A stretch of DNA of 64,000 nucleotides from Mesorhizobium sp. (GCF_004963255.1 NZ_SUGA01000006.1:164986-228985); one strand, 5' to 3'. Shown: positions 46,117-56,257, counted from the stretch's first letter. Numbers and translations are program-made. The notes: generated from the letters alone by a model not told the origin.

Positions 46117-46739
46117 GCCCAGGCGTCCCGGAAGGCGAAACGCTCGTAGGCGCCGCGCGCCTGCCGCCAGCCTTCGGCGCCGACGGGCCGCCGGGCAAAC
46201 AGCGCGGCTTCGACAATGCGGGCGATCTCGCTGAAGGCGGCGCGGGGCCGGGTGGGGATCGAGCTGGCGGCCGCGATGTCGCGCGCGGTGAGCGACGGTC
46301 GCAGGAAGTCTGGCAAGCGGGTGGCGATATCGGCGACGCTGCGGCGCAACAGAAGATGCACCGCCTCGTCAAACTCGCCACGCGCGGCGAGCGCATCGGC
46401 CTCGGAGAGCAGGACCTGGGCGACTTCAGCGTCCGGGCGCCATTCCTCCTTATCCTCGGTCTCCTGGCGCTTGCGCCGCCAGGGCAGCCGCCAGGCGACG
46501 CCTTTGGCTTCAAGGAGGAGCAGAAAAGCGATGATCGCGACCCCGATGATCACCGCGCCCCAGAACAGATAGATCATGTAGGGGCCGAGCTTGGCCAGTC
46601 CGTCCAGCAACGGCTTCAGCCACTGCGGCGGCTCGGGCCGCACATAGGTCGGCAGCCCGAACTGGATCGAATCGTCAGTCAGCAGCTGCTTGTGCAACTG
46701 TGCCAGCCGTTCCGCGTCTTCCGTCCCTGCGGCTGTCAC
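46113..46739 (-). CDS. DUF4129-domain membrane protein, first gene of the MoxR operon
   Basis: About 208 residues with one strong membrane helix (YMIYLFWGAVIIGVAIIAFLLLL) and a C-terminal DUF4129 domain ('DAEVAQVLLSEADALAARGEFDEAVHLLLRRSV', a TPR-like helical pair). DUF4129 proteins are found with MoxR and transglutaminase-like genes. The GTG at 46739 (GGGGAAACGGGCGG before it) is preferred; an ATG at 46793 without a ribosome site is the alternative. Divergent from the next gene across about 150 bp, where the operon promoter must lie. Confidence 0.8.
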   Translation of the reverse strand: MTAAGTEDAERLAQLHKQLLTDDSIQFGLPTYVRPEPPQWLKPLLDGLAKLGPYMIYLFWGAVIIGVAIIAFLLLLEAKGVAWRLPWRRKRQETEDKEEWRPDAEVAQVLLSEADALAARGEFDEAVHLLLRRSVADIATRLPDFLRPSLTARDIAAASSIPTRPRAAFSEIARIVEAALFARRPVGAEGWRQARGAYERFAFRDAWA

Positions 46740-46888
46740 CCGCCCGTTTCCCCTGCAACCTGCGGTTCGGGACCGACACTGGCAATACGCCATGACAATT
46801 GCAAGTGCACTGGACGCAGCCCCGCAATCTTGGCAAATTTACTTTGAAGTCACCGATCGGATGAGACGATGACTCGGGGGAAATTATC

Positions 46889-47671
46889 ATGACCACTGCG
46901 ACATTGGGACGACCCGGCAGGTTCGAGATCGGCAGGGTATTCAGCAATACATTCGGGGTAATCGGGCGAAACATTGGGCTTTGCGTGGGGCTGGCGGCGC
47001 TGTTCGCCGGCCTGCCGACATTGGTGATCCGGATGGCGACCCAGCCTCAGATCGACGCCATTCTGCAAAGGGATCCTGGTGCCATGCCTGATCCGAGCGC
47101 GGCATTTCGCAATTCCTACATCACCATCATCGCCGGTCTGATTTCCTTTGTGTGCACGCTTCTGCTGCAATCGGCGCTGGTGCGGGCGACCATCGAGGAC
47201 CTCAACGGCAAGCGGCCGTCCTTCGGCGACTGCGTCCAGATTGCAATCCGCTTTCTGCTGCCGACGCTGGCGATCGGCATTCTCGTCGCCCTCGGCGCGG
47301 GCATCGGCCTGATGCTGCTGATCGTGCCCGGCATCATTCTTTGGCTCGGCTGGTCGATGTCGGTGCCCGTCCTGATCCAGGAACGGCGGGGCGTGTTCGG
47401 TTCTATGTCGCGCAGCCGAGCCCTGACCAAGGGCAGCCGCTGGTCGCTGTTCGGCCTGTTCCTCATTCTCATCATCATCGCGATGATCATTCAGTGGGGA
47501 ATTTTGCTCGTCCTCGTGCTGTTCGGCGGCATCATCGCCGAGATCGGAGCCGCGCTGGTGCAGACCGTGGTGTCGATGGTGCTCTCGATCGCCACGGCAG
47601 TGAGCTATGTTGAGCTCCGCCAGGCGAAGGAAGGGGCAAGCATCGACGAACTGGCGGAGATTTTCTCGTAG
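46889..47671 (+). CDS. Multi-pass membrane protein of unknown function (YciC-like)
   Basis: A 260-residue protein with about six hydrophobic segments and short loops, similar in layout to YciC/UPF0259 or glycerophosphodiesterase-associated membrane domains: N-terminal amphipathic 'FEIGRVFSNTFGVIGRNIGL' then a central 'LIVPGIILWLGWSMSVPVLIQERRGVFGSMSRSRALTKG', where Pro-Gly and Ser-Arg-Ser are conserved in that group. No catalytic residues are visible. GGGGGAAATTATC precedes the ATG. It is divergent from the MoxR operon and alone on its strand. Confidence 0.75.
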   Translation: MTTATLGRPGRFEIGRVFSNTFGVIGRNIGLCVGLAALFAGLPTLVIRMATQPQIDAILQRDPGAMPDPSAAFRNSYITIIAGLISFVCTLLLQSALVRATIEDLNGKRPSFGDCVQIAIRFLLPTLAIGILVALGAGIGLMLLIVPGIILWLGWSMSVPVLIQERRGVFGSMSRSRALTKGSRWSLFGLFLILIIIAMIIQWGILLVLVLFGGIIAEIGAALVQTVVSMVLSIATAVSYVELRQAKEGASIDELAEIFS

Positions 47672-47701
47672 CGGCCGGCACCGTCGAGGAGCGACAGCCG
47701 T

Positions 47702-49387
47702 CTAGTGACAACAGCAACAGTCCGCCTGCACGCTCGTCCGGCACAGGCATGACGAGGTGATCGCCACATCCGCCTTGGCAAGCGCCGCCGCCAGCTTCGC
47801 CTCCAATCCCGGCAGCTCGTCTTTCTCGCCGCGCCGCTTCAGGCATTCGACGAGCCCGTGCAGCGCCCAGACATTGTCTGGGTGCTGGGCGCAGCGCTGC
47901 ACGGCGCCGCTCAAGCCAAGATCGTCGCGATAGACCTGTCCCGCCTCCGTCGCGTGGCCTTGATCCAGCAGCAGCGCCGCCAGTGCGTGGCGCGGCGGAT
48001 GCATCCAGGCCCATGGCTCGGTGTAGGACAGATTGTCGTCAAGCTCGACCGCGCGCCGCAGATGACCATAGGCCTCGTCATGCCGGCCCCGGTGATAGGC
48101 GATCTCGCCGTCGAGAAGTGCCGCGCCCACCGCAAGCGAGGCTTTTGTAGGGTTGCTGAGGAAGCGGCGCTCCGGCGGAACGTTTTCGATTTGCCGGCTG
48201 AATAGATCGCGCTCGCGTTCGGCGGAAGCGAAATCGCGCAGCGTCGCATGCGCCACCCCCTTGGCGTAATGCTGGAGCGCGGTGGTCACCACATAGAGGC
48301 CGGGCTCACCGTTCATCGGCTCGTCGATGATCTCGCGCCAGCGCCCGAAGCGCACCTGCACATGCGATTTCATCGCGTGGTAGCCCTCGACCGTCTGCGT
48401 CAGCTTGGGCCGCTCCGGAATGCTGACGACGTCGCGCGTCACCAGGCTGCGCACCTTGTCGGCCGCCCAGAGCGCTGGGCGGTACTGGCCAAGAAACATG
48501 CAGGTGAACATCATCAGATGCAGGTCGTGGCAGCATCCAAGCAGGTAATAGGTCGGCTCGCCGGCGTAGGCGAGGTAGAGATCGTTGGCGCGCACCGCCT
48601 TCTCGCTGGCGATCTTCGCCTTCTCATACTCGCCGCACAGCACGTAAATGTGCCCCGGCATATGGTTCATATGGCCGGCATCGGGACACATCGTGCCCAG
48701 CCGCTCCGCCGAGCGCATGCCGCGTTCGGGTTGCGTCGACATTTCAAGCAGGTGGATATGCAGATGAAGGGCGGCCGGGTGTGGCGCGGCACCTGCCTCG
48801 TCCGAAAGCCGGATCGAGCGCTCGCAGATCTCCAGCGCTTCGAGCACGTCCGAATTCGGCGCCGGCGCGCCGGTCTTGAGGTTCCACAGCCGCCGCACCG
48901 TACGCATCATCAGCGCCTCGACGGTCAGCGCCATCACGTCATGGTCGTCGGGATAGTCGCGATAGACCTCGCGCATCGCGGCCGCATAGGCATCGTCCCA
49001 TTGCTCGAATTCCGCAGCGCTCACGCCATGCGGCTGCTGGAACCGATCAGCCAACGCCTCGATTAGCCGCCGTTCGACAGGGCTAGCGCTCGCCGCATTC
49101 GCTTGCGCCAACCGCGCGTGCTCGAAACAGCGCCTTGCGGCATGATCGGCCTCGGCCTTGCCATGCTCTTTCCAGGTCAGATTGTAGAAAGGCCCGGCGG
49201 CGTAGGCGATGCCCCAATGCACGAAAGCGCAGCCCGGATCGCTCTCCAGCGCCTTCTCGAAGCATTTGATCCCTTCCTCGTGGTTGAAGCCGTAGCACCA
49301 GTTCAGCCCGATATCGAACCAGCGCTGCGTCTCGGCCGAGGAGGTGGAGATGGGGCGGCGGTAGGCGCCGAGGTCGAAGTGATCCAT
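47702..49387 (-). CDS. Tetratricopeptide-repeat protein with Cys-rich C terminus
   Basis: A 561-residue cytoplasmic helical-repeat protein. TPR-like units are visible near the N terminus ('WFDIGLNWCYGFNHEEGIKCFEKALESDPGCAFVHWG') and later ('VGAALLDGEIAYHRGRHDEAYGHLRRAVELDD'). Conserved 'MNHMPGHIYVLCGEYEKA' and 'SDNVWALHGL'-type segments are known from large TPR proteins of unknown role in proteobacteria. The C terminus ends CLCRTSVQADCCCCH, a likely metal-binding tail. The ATG at 49387 starts the conserved part; the longer frame to 49570 has no ribosome site. Confidence 0.8.
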   Translation of the reverse strand: MDHFDLGAYRRPISTSSAETQRWFDIGLNWCYGFNHEEGIKCFEKALESDPGCAFVHWGIAYAAGPFYNLTWKEHGKAEADHAARRCFEHARLAQANAASASPVERRLIEALADRFQQPHGVSAAEFEQWDDAYAAAMREVYRDYPDDHDVMALTVEALMMRTVRRLWNLKTGAPAPNSDVLEALEICERSIRLSDEAGAAPHPAALHLHIHLLEMSTQPERGMRSAERLGTMCPDAGHMNHMPGHIYVLCGEYEKAKIASEKAVRANDLYLAYAGEPTYYLLGCCHDLHLMMFTCMFLGQYRPALWAADKVRSLVTRDVVSIPERPKLTQTVEGYHAMKSHVQVRFGRWREIIDEPMNGEPGLYVVTTALQHYAKGVAHATLRDFASAERERDLFSRQIENVPPERRFLSNPTKASLAVGAALLDGEIAYHRGRHDEAYGHLRRAVELDDNLSYTEPWAWMHPPRHALAALLLDQGHATEAGQVYRDDLGLSGAVQRCAQHPDNVWALHGLVECLKRRGEKDELPGLEAKLAAALAKADVAITSSCLCRTSVQADCCCCH

Positions 49388-49472
49388 GCCTTTGCCGCTT
49401 CTCGTGCTAGCGCCGGCGAGTACCGGTCGAGCGCAATCTGAGCTGAAAGGCAATCGCTTGGCAAACGGCTTC

Positions 49473-50597
49473 TCAGCTATCGAACCGCGCCGGGCGGAAC
49501 GACTCAAGCAACGCATTAGGTGTGCCGCTGACAATCTCACCAGCGAGCAATTCTCCCACCACGAGGCCAAGCGTCGCGCCGCTGTGGCTGAAGACGACGT
49601 GGTAGCCAGGAATGCCGGTCAACTGGCCAACGACCGGTTCGCCATCGGCCGGAATTGGTTTCGGGCCCATGTGAAGGCTTTCCAGGACAAGCCTCGGATT
49701 GCCCTCCAGCACCTTGGAGGCTTCATCGAGCAGCCCCGCGATCGTGGATGGCTTGGCCTCGTATGTGCCATCGTCGCGCACGATGACTTCCTCTTCAGAC
49801 CAGGCCGAATCCAGCGCGAAGGCGCCGTTCGGCGTCGGGCGGATGGCGACGCGCGGCGTGTTAAGCACGGCTCGGAGCGGATGTTGGATCGGCTTGCTGA
49901 AGACGAGGAGCGCACGGGTGGTGCCGTCGCCTATGCGCCGGCCGACCTTCGCGGCCATGGCGGGTACTGCCGGACCGGTCGCAACCACCACGGCATTGGC
50001 AACAATCACCTGGCCGGAGCCGATCCTTACACCGTTGGCGCGGCCATTGGCGAGCGTCACCTCGGCGGCGCCGGCATCGGTTATCACGCGCCCGCCAAGT
50101 TCGCGAAATTCCCTCAAGAGGAGGTCGATCAGAGAAGGCAGGTCTACCCAGCCTTCGCCGGCATTGAAGATGGCGCCCTGAGGCGAGACAGCGCGCGGGT
50201 CGACACCAGGCGTGACGGCGCTGAGTTCCGAAGGCGCGAGTAGCTGTGTCTGGTAGCCAATCGACCGCTCGTGCCGGTGGATTTCTGCTATCTGATTGGA
50301 AGCATTGTCGGCGTCCCAGGTGACGCCGCCGCCGAACCGCAGCCAGGCGCTGCAATCCCGACTGGCCGCAAAAGCCTTGTAGCGATCAAGGCCTTGAACA
50401 CGCAGCTCGTGATATGCCGCCGAGCGCATTCGCGCCGAATTGAGCCACGCCAGTGAGCGCGATGATGCCCCATTCGCAACGGGACCGTCATTGACGAGCG
50501 TCGTGTCCGCACCTAACCGCGCGAGATGGACAGCCGTCGATACGCCAAAGATGCCGCCGCCGATGATGACGACCTTGAGGGAGGATTTACCAGTCAT
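49473..50597 (-). CDS. FAD-dependent amine/amino-acid oxidase (DAO family)
   Basis: A 374-residue flavoprotein of the D-amino-acid oxidase family: the Rossmann loop VVIIGGGIFGVSTAVHLARLG at the N terminus, a GxxxA...V central segment, and 'YHVVFSHSGATLGLVVGELL' at the FAD-binding C terminus. It probably oxidises a (D-)amino acid or N-methylated amine. It is the last gene of the LacI-linked module, 76 bp after the ABC permease-ATPase gene, so it likely uses the imported compound. The ATG at 50597 is preferred over a TTG at 50621. Confidence 0.83.
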   Translation of the reverse strand: MTGKSSLKVVIIGGGIFGVSTAVHLARLGADTTLVNDGPVANGASSRSLAWLNSARMRSAAYHELRVQGLDRYKAFAASRDCSAWLRFGGGVTWDADNASNQIAEIHRHERSIGYQTQLLAPSELSAVTPGVDPRAVSPQGAIFNAGEGWVDLPSLIDLLLREFRELGGRVITDAGAAEVTLANGRANGVRIGSGQVIVANAVVVATGPAVPAMAAKVGRRIGDGTTRALLVFSKPIQHPLRAVLNTPRVAIRPTPNGAFALDSAWSEEEVIVRDDGTYEAKPSTIAGLLDEASKVLEGNPRLVLESLHMGPKPIPADGEPVVGQLTGIPGYHVVFSHSGATLGLVVGELLAGEIVSGTPNALLESFRPARFDS

Positions 50598-50673
50598 TTG
50601 TGCAGCTTTCGATTGTCGCAACGGGTTGAGTTTGAAGGAGGCTGAGCACGTCGGCCGTCTGGCGCGGGGTCCC

Positions 50674-52188
50674 TCACAGCACCTCGGCCAGGAACTGCTT
50701 AAGCCGCGGACTCTTCGGCCTGTCGAAGATCTCCGTCGGCGGCCCGACCTCGACGATGCAGCCCTCGTCCATGAACGCGACCTGGTCGGCTACCTTGCGA
50801 GCGAAACCCATCTCGTGGGTCACGACGATCATGGTCATGCCGCGCCGAGCGAGATCGGCCATCAGGTTGAGCACGCCTTTGACGAGTTCGGGATCGAGCG
50901 CGCTGGTGACTTCGTCGAAGAGAATGACCTCGGGCTCCATCGCGAGAGCCCGCGCGATCGCCACGCGCTGCTGCTGGCCGCCCGAAAGGCGGCTCGGACG
51001 GTAGTCCGCGCGGGCGGCAAGTCCCACTTCAGTTAGGCGCGCTTCGGCTGTGCGCCTGGCCTGGCTTGCCGGCATGCCCTTGATCCTGGTCAGCGCCAGC
51101 ATTACGTTCTCGATCGCTGTATGGTTCGGAAACAGGTTGAAATGCTGGAAGACCATGCCGACGCGCCGGCGCAGCATCTCTGGTTTCATCGCGAGGATGC
51201 TCTGGCCGTCGAGCAGCACGTCACCGGCCTTGGGTTCGACCAGCCGGTTAAGGCAGCGCAGCAGTGTCGACTTTCCCGAACCGGACGGCCCGATGACGCA
51301 GGTGACAGTGCCGGGTTCGACCTTGAGCCTTATTTGCTTCAGGACCTGCAATTCGCCATAGGCCATGTCGAGATCGCTCACTTCGAGACTGCCGGCCTTG
51401 ATCGCCGGCCGTGCCGCGCCCGACGAAGCAGTGTCCTTCAACTCGCCGACCTCGACCAACCCGCTGACCACGCCGCCCGGCTTCTGCTTGCCGAGGCGCA
51501 AGCGGTTGTCGATGGTGTTAACCACGTGGGTCAGCGGCACGGTGATGATGAGGTAGAACATGCCGGCCAGAAGCAGGGGCGACAGGTTCCCGGTAACGAC
51601 TGCCTGGTCCTGGCCGATGCGGAAGATCTCACGTTCTGAGGCCAGCAGGCCGAGAAAGTAGACGAGGCTGGAATCCTTGACGTTGCCGATGAACTGATTG
51701 ACCAGTGCCGGAAGCACGCGGCGTATGCCCTGCGGAATGACGATCAGCCGCATGCCCTGGCCATAGCTCATGGAGAGAGCGCGGCACGCTTCCATCTGAC
51801 CGCTCTCAACGCTCTGGATCCCTGAGCGGAAGATCTCGCCGATGTAGGCGCCGGCAATCAGGCTGAGCGCCAGGATGCCGAGCGGGTAGGGCGAGGGGCC
51901 GAAGATCTCGCGCCCGATCCGGGCGAAGCCCTGGCCGATCAAGAGGATCGTGAGGATGGCCGGGAGCCCACGAAAGATGTCGGTATAGACGCGTGCCGGA
52001 ATGCGCAGCCAGGCAGAGCGCGAGATGCCCATCACGGCGAGCACCATCCCGATCAGGATGCCGAGCACCGTCGAGGCCGCGGCGAGGATCAGCGTGTTCT
52101 TCAGCCCGACAGTGAGCAACGACGGCAGCACCGATGCCATCGCGTCCCAGTCGAAGAAGCTCCGTTGAAGATTTGCGAGCCAGTCCAT
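50674..52188 (-). CDS. Fused amino-acid ABC transporter permease and ATPase
   Basis: A 504-residue single-chain fusion of a polar-amino-acid permease (residues 1-230, five membrane helices, EAA-like loop '[28 protein letters not shown]') and an ABC ATPase (260-504; Walker [10 protein letters not shown] near 297, signature LSGGQQQR, Walker [15 protein letters not shown]). Such His/Glu/Arg-type fusions are known but rarer than separate genes. With the binding protein encoded upstream it forms an importer. The ATG at 52188 lies 104 bp after the binding-protein stop, with a strong hairpin in between. Confidence 0.9.
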   Translation of the reverse strand: MDWLANLQRSFFDWDAMASVLPSLLTVGLKNTLILAAASTVLGILIGMVLAVMGISRSAWLRIPARVYTDIFRGLPAILTILLIGQGFARIGREIFGPSPYPLGILALSLIAGAYIGEIFRSGIQSVESGQMEACRALSMSYGQGMRLIVIPQGIRRVLPALVNQFIGNVKDSSLVYFLGLLASEREIFRIGQDQAVVTGNLSPLLLAGMFYLIITVPLTHVVNTIDNRLRLGKQKPGGVVSGLVEVGELKDTASSGAARPAIKAGSLEVSDLDMAYGELQVLKQIRLKVEPGTVTCVIGPSGSGKSTLLRCLNRLVEPKAGDVLLDGQSILAMKPEMLRRRVGMVFQHFNLFPNHTAIENVMLALTRIKGMPASQARRTAEARLTEVGLAARADYRPSRLSGGQQQRVAIARALAMEPEVILFDEVTSALDPELVKGVLNLMADLARRGMTMIVVTHEMGFARKVADQVAFMDEGCIVEVGPPTEIFDRPKSPRLKQFLAEVL

Positions 52189-52257
52189 TCGTCATCCTGC
52201 ATTGCGAGGCGGCGCAAATCGCCGCTCGGCCGGTCATTTGCCGTCTGCCAAGGGAAC

Positions 52258-52283
52258 GGCCGCCGGCGTTCGCACCGGCGGCC
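52258..52283 (-). terminator. Hairpin between binding-protein and transporter genes
   Basis: GGCCGCCGG and CCGGCGGCC form a perfect 9-bp stem with an 8-base loop, ten bases after the binding-protein stop. No T-run follows. Such hairpins usually stabilise the upstream mRNA so that binding protein is made in excess. Confidence 0.5.
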
Positions 52284-52292
52284 GAGTTCGGG

Positions 52293-53129
52293 TCAGTTCT
52301 TCTTGGGGAGGTATTGATCCGGCATCGGCGATCCGGGGAACCATTTCTGGTAGAGGTCCCGCCAGGTGCCGTCCTGCATGGCTTCGTGGATGCCCTTGTT
52401 GAGCGCCTCGCGGAACGCATCGTTGCCCTTGCGCACCACAAATCCAGCGGGTGCGTCAAACGAGGGGATATTGACCGCGATCTTCAGGCTCGGATAGCGC
52501 TCGCCATATTGTTTGGCGGCTTCATAGTCGAGGAAGTGTCCGTCGATCGTGCCATTGTTGAGCGCGGCGATTGCCGAGTTGTTGTCTGGGAACTTCACCA
52601 GGTCCGTGTTCTTGAAATTCTTGGTGGCATAAATCTCCTGCAGCGTCCCCTGGACCACACCGAGCCGCTTGCCGGCAAGGCCGTCGGCGGAAGTGATCTT
52701 GGGGTCCGACGTCAGCACCGACAAATATCCGGCGAGATAGCCTTCCGAGAAATCGACGGTCTTCTTGCGCTGCTCGGTCGTTCCGATTGCGGCGACCGCG
52801 ACGTCGAAGCGCTGGTTGGCGACGGATGGCATCAGCGCCGAGAATTCCTGGCCGGTGAAAGTCACCTGGTCCGGCTTGAAGCCCATCCGACCCGCCACGT
52901 TCAGGAAGAATTCGAGATCGAACCCCGTGAACTTGCCGTCGGCGGTGGTGAAGGCATAAGGCTTGGCATCTCCCATCGTGCCGACGCTGATCGTCTTGGG
53001 ATCTATGAGATTGTATGGATTATCCGTCGCCCACGCCTTTGGCAGCGATAGGACGGCAAGCGAGACTGCCAAGATGAAGGCGCCGACGCGCTGACGCCGG
53101 TTTGAAATGAAAAGACGTCTGATGTGCAT
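52293..53129 (-). CDS. Amino-acid ABC transporter periplasmic binding protein (family 3)
   Basis: A 278-residue family-3 solute-binding protein. A signal peptide covers about residues 1-36 ([20 protein letters not shown], then AWA). The mature part starts with '[29 protein letters not shown]', the canonical polar-amino-acid-binding entry, including the Asp after GF. The ligand is unknown. The ATG at 53129 has TGGAGAACAACC before it, clearly better than the open frame to 53354, which would run over the operators. It is the first gene of the LacI-linked module. Confidence 0.9.
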   Translation of the reverse strand: MHIRRLFISNRRQRVGAFILAVSLAVLSLPKAWATDNPYNLIDPKTISVGTMGDAKPYAFTTADGKFTGFDLEFFLNVAGRMGFKPDQVTFTGQEFSALMPSVANQRFDVAVAAIGTTEQRKKTVDFSEGYLAGYLSVLTSDPKITSADGLAGKRLGVVQGTLQEIYATKNFKNTDLVKFPDNNSAIAALNNGTIDGHFLDYEAAKQYGERYPSLKIAVNIPSFDAPAGFVVRKGNDAFREALNKGIHEAMQDGTWRDLYQKWFPGSPMPDQYLPKKN

Positions 53130-53226
53130 GGTTGTTCTCCACTCTGAAGATCGGTCCGTGCGGGGGGCACAGCGAACAATTTCTGTACGGCCTGCGATCA
53201 ACGCCATAGGGCGTTCTTTTTGTTGT

Positions 53227-53262
53227 GAGACCGGTCTCAAACACGAGTGAGACCGGTCTCTT
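53227..53262. promoter_or_regulatory. Twin LacI-type operators
   Basis: TGAGACCGGTCTCA (53227-53240) is a perfect palindrome and TGAGACCGGTCTCT (53249-53262) a one-mismatch copy. Their centres are 22 bp apart, two helical turns, so two dimers would bind the same face. The central CG is typical of LacI-family sites. TTGACA at 53262-53267 may be the -35 of the regulator gene. Confidence 0.75.
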
Positions 53263-53322
53263 GACATTTGTAGGCATGGCGACGAGCATCCGTCAACGAA
53301 TTTGAAGAGCGATTTTTCCACA

Positions 53323-54399
53323 ATGAAGCGTCCGCCCAAGGTTTCTTCGATCACCGTTAGCGACGTTGCCCGTGAGGCGAAGGTTTCGAAGGCGACCGCT
53401 GCGCGCGTCCTGGGCGGCTATGGCCGGGTCAGTCAGTCAGTGCACGCGGCCGTGTTGGAGGCGGCCAAGGCGCTGGGTTATCGGCCGAACGAGCTGGCGC
53501 GCAGCATGACGACCGGCCGCTCGGGCAGTATCGGCGTCGTCGTCGGCGACATCGAGAACCCTTTCTTCTCGCTCGCGGTGCGCGGCATAAGCGATGTCGC
53601 AAGGTTGTCGGGCATCAACGTCATTCTAGCCAACTCGGGTGAGGAGGTCGAAGCGGAAAAGAGCGCCATACGCGTGCTCCTGGCAAAGCAGGTCGACGGG
53701 CTGATCGTCACGCCCGCCCAGGCTGGAGACATCGCCCACCTTAGGGAGATTTCGTGCCCGCTGGCGCTGCTCGATCGGGCACTGCCGGAACTCGATGTCG
53801 ACACGGTAACGGTGGATGACCGCGACGCTGCGCTACGTGCGACCCGCTTGCTGACCCAAGCCGGGCACCGTAGGATCGCCTATGTCACCGCCGCGGTGTT
53901 GTCGGGGGATTTTCGCGGTGCCGCTTCAAGGATCAATACTTCCACGGTGCGGGAGCGCATCCTGGGCTTCCTTGAAGCCTGCCGCGAAGCCGACATCGAG
54001 AATGCGGAGCGCAATATTCATTTCGGCAGCAGCCGATCGGAGAGGTCCCATGCCCTGCTGCTGCAGATGCTTCGGAGCGCCGACAGGCCAACTGCAATCC
54101 TGGCCTCCGACAGCGTCGTGGCGCTCGATCTCTTCAAGGCGATCCGGGAATGCGGCCTCGGCATTCCGCGGGACATATCGCTGGTCACTTTCCACGATGC
54201 CGACTGGACCAGCGTGACGACGCCGCCGATCACCGTGATCGATCAGCCGGTCTATGCACTCGGAAAATCGGCGGCGGAGCTTCTGATCCGCCGCCTGAAA
54301 GGTGATGATCGGCCCCCTGAAAGCATAGTCCTGCCGACGACGATCATTGAGCGGATGTCAGTAGGTGCTCCCCTGCGCCTGCCGGACGATCAATCCTGA
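53323..54399 (+). CDS. LacI-family transcriptional regulator
   Basis: A 358-residue LacI-type repressor: N-terminal helix-turn-helix '[21 protein letters not shown]' with hinge '[15 protein letters not shown]', then a periplasmic-binding-protein-like sensor ('[20 protein letters not shown]', '[20 protein letters not shown]'). It is divergent from the amino-acid importer and faces the twin palindromes, so it probably represses both the importer operon and itself. LacI proteins mostly sense sugars or nucleosides, so control of an amino-acid importer is less usual. The ATG at 53323 is preferred to the TTG at 53302. Confidence 0.88.
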   Translation: MKRPPKVSSITVSDVAREAKVSKATAARVLGGYGRVSQSVHAAVLEAAKALGYRPNELARSMTTGRSGSIGVVVGDIENPFFSLAVRGISDVARLSGINVILANSGEEVEAEKSAIRVLLAKQVDGLIVTPAQAGDIAHLREISCPLALLDRALPELDVDTVTVDDRDAALRATRLLTQAGHRRIAYVTAAVLSGDFRGAASRINTSTVRERILGFLEACREADIENAERNIHFGSSRSERSHALLLQMLRSADRPTAILASDSVVALDLFKAIRECGLGIPRDISLVTFHDADWTSVTTPPITVIDQPVYALGKSAAELLIRRLKGDDRPPESIVLPTTIIERMSVGAPLRLPDDQS

Positions 54400-54419
54400 C
54401 TGTGCAGGCCGCCACAAAC

Positions 54420-54451
54420 CGGCCGACGCGACCGGAGGGTCGCGCCGGCCG
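54420..54451. terminator. Bidirectional hairpin between LacI gene and family-5 binding protein
   Basis: GGCCGACGCGACC and GGTCGCGCCGGCC pair at 12 of 13 positions across a GGAG loop, and one more C-G pair closes the base. It lies in the 69-bp gap between convergent stops. No T-run, but position and stability suggest a shared terminator. Confidence 0.55.
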
Positions 54452-54468
54452 CCTCAGTCCTGGGAGGC

Positions 54469-56109
54469 TCAGCTCTCCAGCCACACCTTCTCGAAATGCT
54501 GCTCGAGGGCCTGATGCTGTTCGCAGCCCTGTACGCCCTTGCGATAGGTGCGGTAGACCGAGCGCCAGTAGGGCTGGATGATGATGCCGCTGTCGCGCAA
54601 ATTGGTCTCGATCTTGGCCATGATCTCCTTGCGCGCCGCTGCGTCCGGCGTTGCAAGCGCCTTGTCGAGAAGCTCGTCGAACTCCTTGTTCGAATAGGCG
54701 CTTTCGTTCCAGGCCGCGCCCGATTTATAGGCCAAGGCCAGCACCTGGACGCCGAGCGGGCGGCCGAGCCATTCGGTGCAGGAATAGGGAAACTTGCTCC
54801 AGTCGTTCCAGAAGGTCGCGGCCGGCAACACTGTGCGCTTGATCTTGAGGCCCGCCTCGCGGATCTGCGCCGCGATCGCGTCCGCGGTGCTCTTTTGCCA
54901 TTCGATGTCGACCGAGATCAGCTCATATTCGTGGTCGGCCTTGCCGGATTCCGACATCAGCTTCTTCGCCTGGTCGACGTCGGGTTTGGCCGGGCCGATA
55001 TCGGCGAACTCCGGATGCATGGGGCCGACATGGTGGTTGTCGGCGGGCTTGCCGCGCCCGTCGATGCCGAGCTTCAACACCGCCGCATTGTCGACGGCAA
55101 GCTGGGCGGCGCGGCGCAGCTTGACGTCGTCATAGGGCGCGTTGGAGACATTGAAGCGCGCCACGATGGTCGAGCCGGTGGCGATCTCCGAATTCTGCAG
55201 GCCCATCTTCTCGGTTTGCGAGACGGCGTCCGATGCGGTTTCGTGGTCGGTGTCGATCTCGCCTGATTCGAAGGCCGACAGCATGGCGTTGGGATCGGAG
55301 CCGTAATCGACCCACTTGATGCCGTCGAGATGGAACTCGCCCTTCCACCAGGGCTTGTCCTTGCGCTTCACCTCCGCGCCGGTCTCGGCGTCCCAGCTTA
55401 CCAGCTCGCAGGGGCCGGTGGTGATGGCCAAGGCCTTCTTCGGGTCGGCATCGCCCTCATAGGAGCGGTGCATGATCAGCGCCGGATAATCGGCCATGCC
55501 GGCGATCAGCGAAATGTCGGGCTTGGGCAAATTGAGCTTGACGGTGTAGTCGTCGACCTTCTGGATGCCGCCATCGACCGGCTTCTTGGTGTCTGCGTTG
55601 ACAAGCGCGCCCATGCGCGCCGCGACAGAATTGCCGGCGACCGAGGCATCGCACCAGCGGTTGAGATTGTGGATCACGTCGTCGGCGTTGAATGTGTCGC
55701 CATTCGACCAGGTGATGCCCTTGCGCACATGCAATGTGATGGTCCTGGCGTCGTCGCTGGTTTCCCAGCTTTCCAAGAGCCATGGCTCGAAGGAGAAGTC
55801 GGTGTTCCAGCGCACCAGATATTCGTTGCACTGGCGCGCGACATTCGACATCTCGACGCCATCGAAGGTGCGCGGATCCTTGAACCCCTTGACGTTCATC
55901 GCGACGCGCAGCACGCCGCCCTTTTTCGGCTCGGCGGCGCGGGCAGGCGAGGGGGCGATCCCGCCCAGCGCCATCGCGCCGGCGGCGCTGACGCCGAAGC
56001 CGGCCATCAGCGCCAGATATTCGCGCCGGCTGATCGCACCCTTCTTGAAATCGTCGGAGATCGGCTTGGCACGCGGGTGCAGTTTCCTGTCGGTCAGCAT
56101 GAACTTCAT
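54469..56109 (-). CDS. Family-5 ABC transporter solute-binding protein (peptide/opine type)
   Basis: A 546-residue SBP_bac_5 protein. The N terminus has a twin-arginine-like motif ([24 protein letters not shown], residues about 27-50, in a long n-region) and an ASP-ARA cleavage site, so it is probably exported folded by Tat. Family features include '[17 protein letters not shown]' and '[13 protein letters not shown]'. No permease or ATPase gene is adjacent, so the rest of the transporter is elsewhere. The ATG at 56109 has GAGGGAACGACG. A 28-bp element and two extra TTCCGCA half-sites lie upstream, shared with the M24 gene. Confidence 0.9.
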   Translation of the reverse strand: MKFMLTDRKLHPRAKPISDDFKKGAISRREYLALMAGFGVSAAGAMALGGIAPSPARAAEPKKGGVLRVAMNVKGFKDPRTFDGVEMSNVARQCNEYLVRWNTDFSFEPWLLESWETSDDARTITLHVRKGITWSNGDTFNADDVIHNLNRWCDASVAGNSVAARMGALVNADTKKPVDGGIQKVDDYTVKLNLPKPDISLIAGMADYPALIMHRSYEGDADPKKALAITTGPCELVSWDAETGAEVKRKDKPWWKGEFHLDGIKWVDYGSDPNAMLSAFESGEIDTDHETASDAVSQTEKMGLQNSEIATGSTIVARFNVSNAPYDDVKLRRAAQLAVDNAAVLKLGIDGRGKPADNHHVGPMHPEFADIGPAKPDVDQAKKLMSESGKADHEYELISVDIEWQKSTADAIAAQIREAGLKIKRTVLPAATFWNDWSKFPYSCTEWLGRPLGVQVLALAYKSGAAWNESAYSNKEFDELLDKALATPDAAARKEIMAKIETNLRDSGIIIQPYWRSVYRTYRKGVQGCEQHQALEQHFEKVWLES

Positions 56110-56207
56110 CGTCGTTCCCTCTGTTGTTGGGCGCCCCGGTTTCGCCAGGCGCGGGGGCGGATGCGACCGCCGGGGCGCCGTTGCCCGCGAGGAATGATAG
56201 GTCCGCT

Positions 56208-56257
56208 TTCCGCAGCGAAATGTTTGGTTTTCCGCAGTTCTTGTGCGCTGTTCCGCA
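56208..56257. promoter_or_regulatory. Candidate GlxA/AraC-type binding region before the family-5 binding-protein gene
   Basis: TTCCGCA occurs three times, at 56208, 56230 and 56251, spaced 22 and 21 bp apart (two helical turns), as expected for an AraC-type dimer series. The span 56230-56257 (TTCCGCA at both ends, TTGTGCG in the middle) is identical at 20 of 28 positions to 59510-59537, upstream of the M24 gene. Confidence 0.65.
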
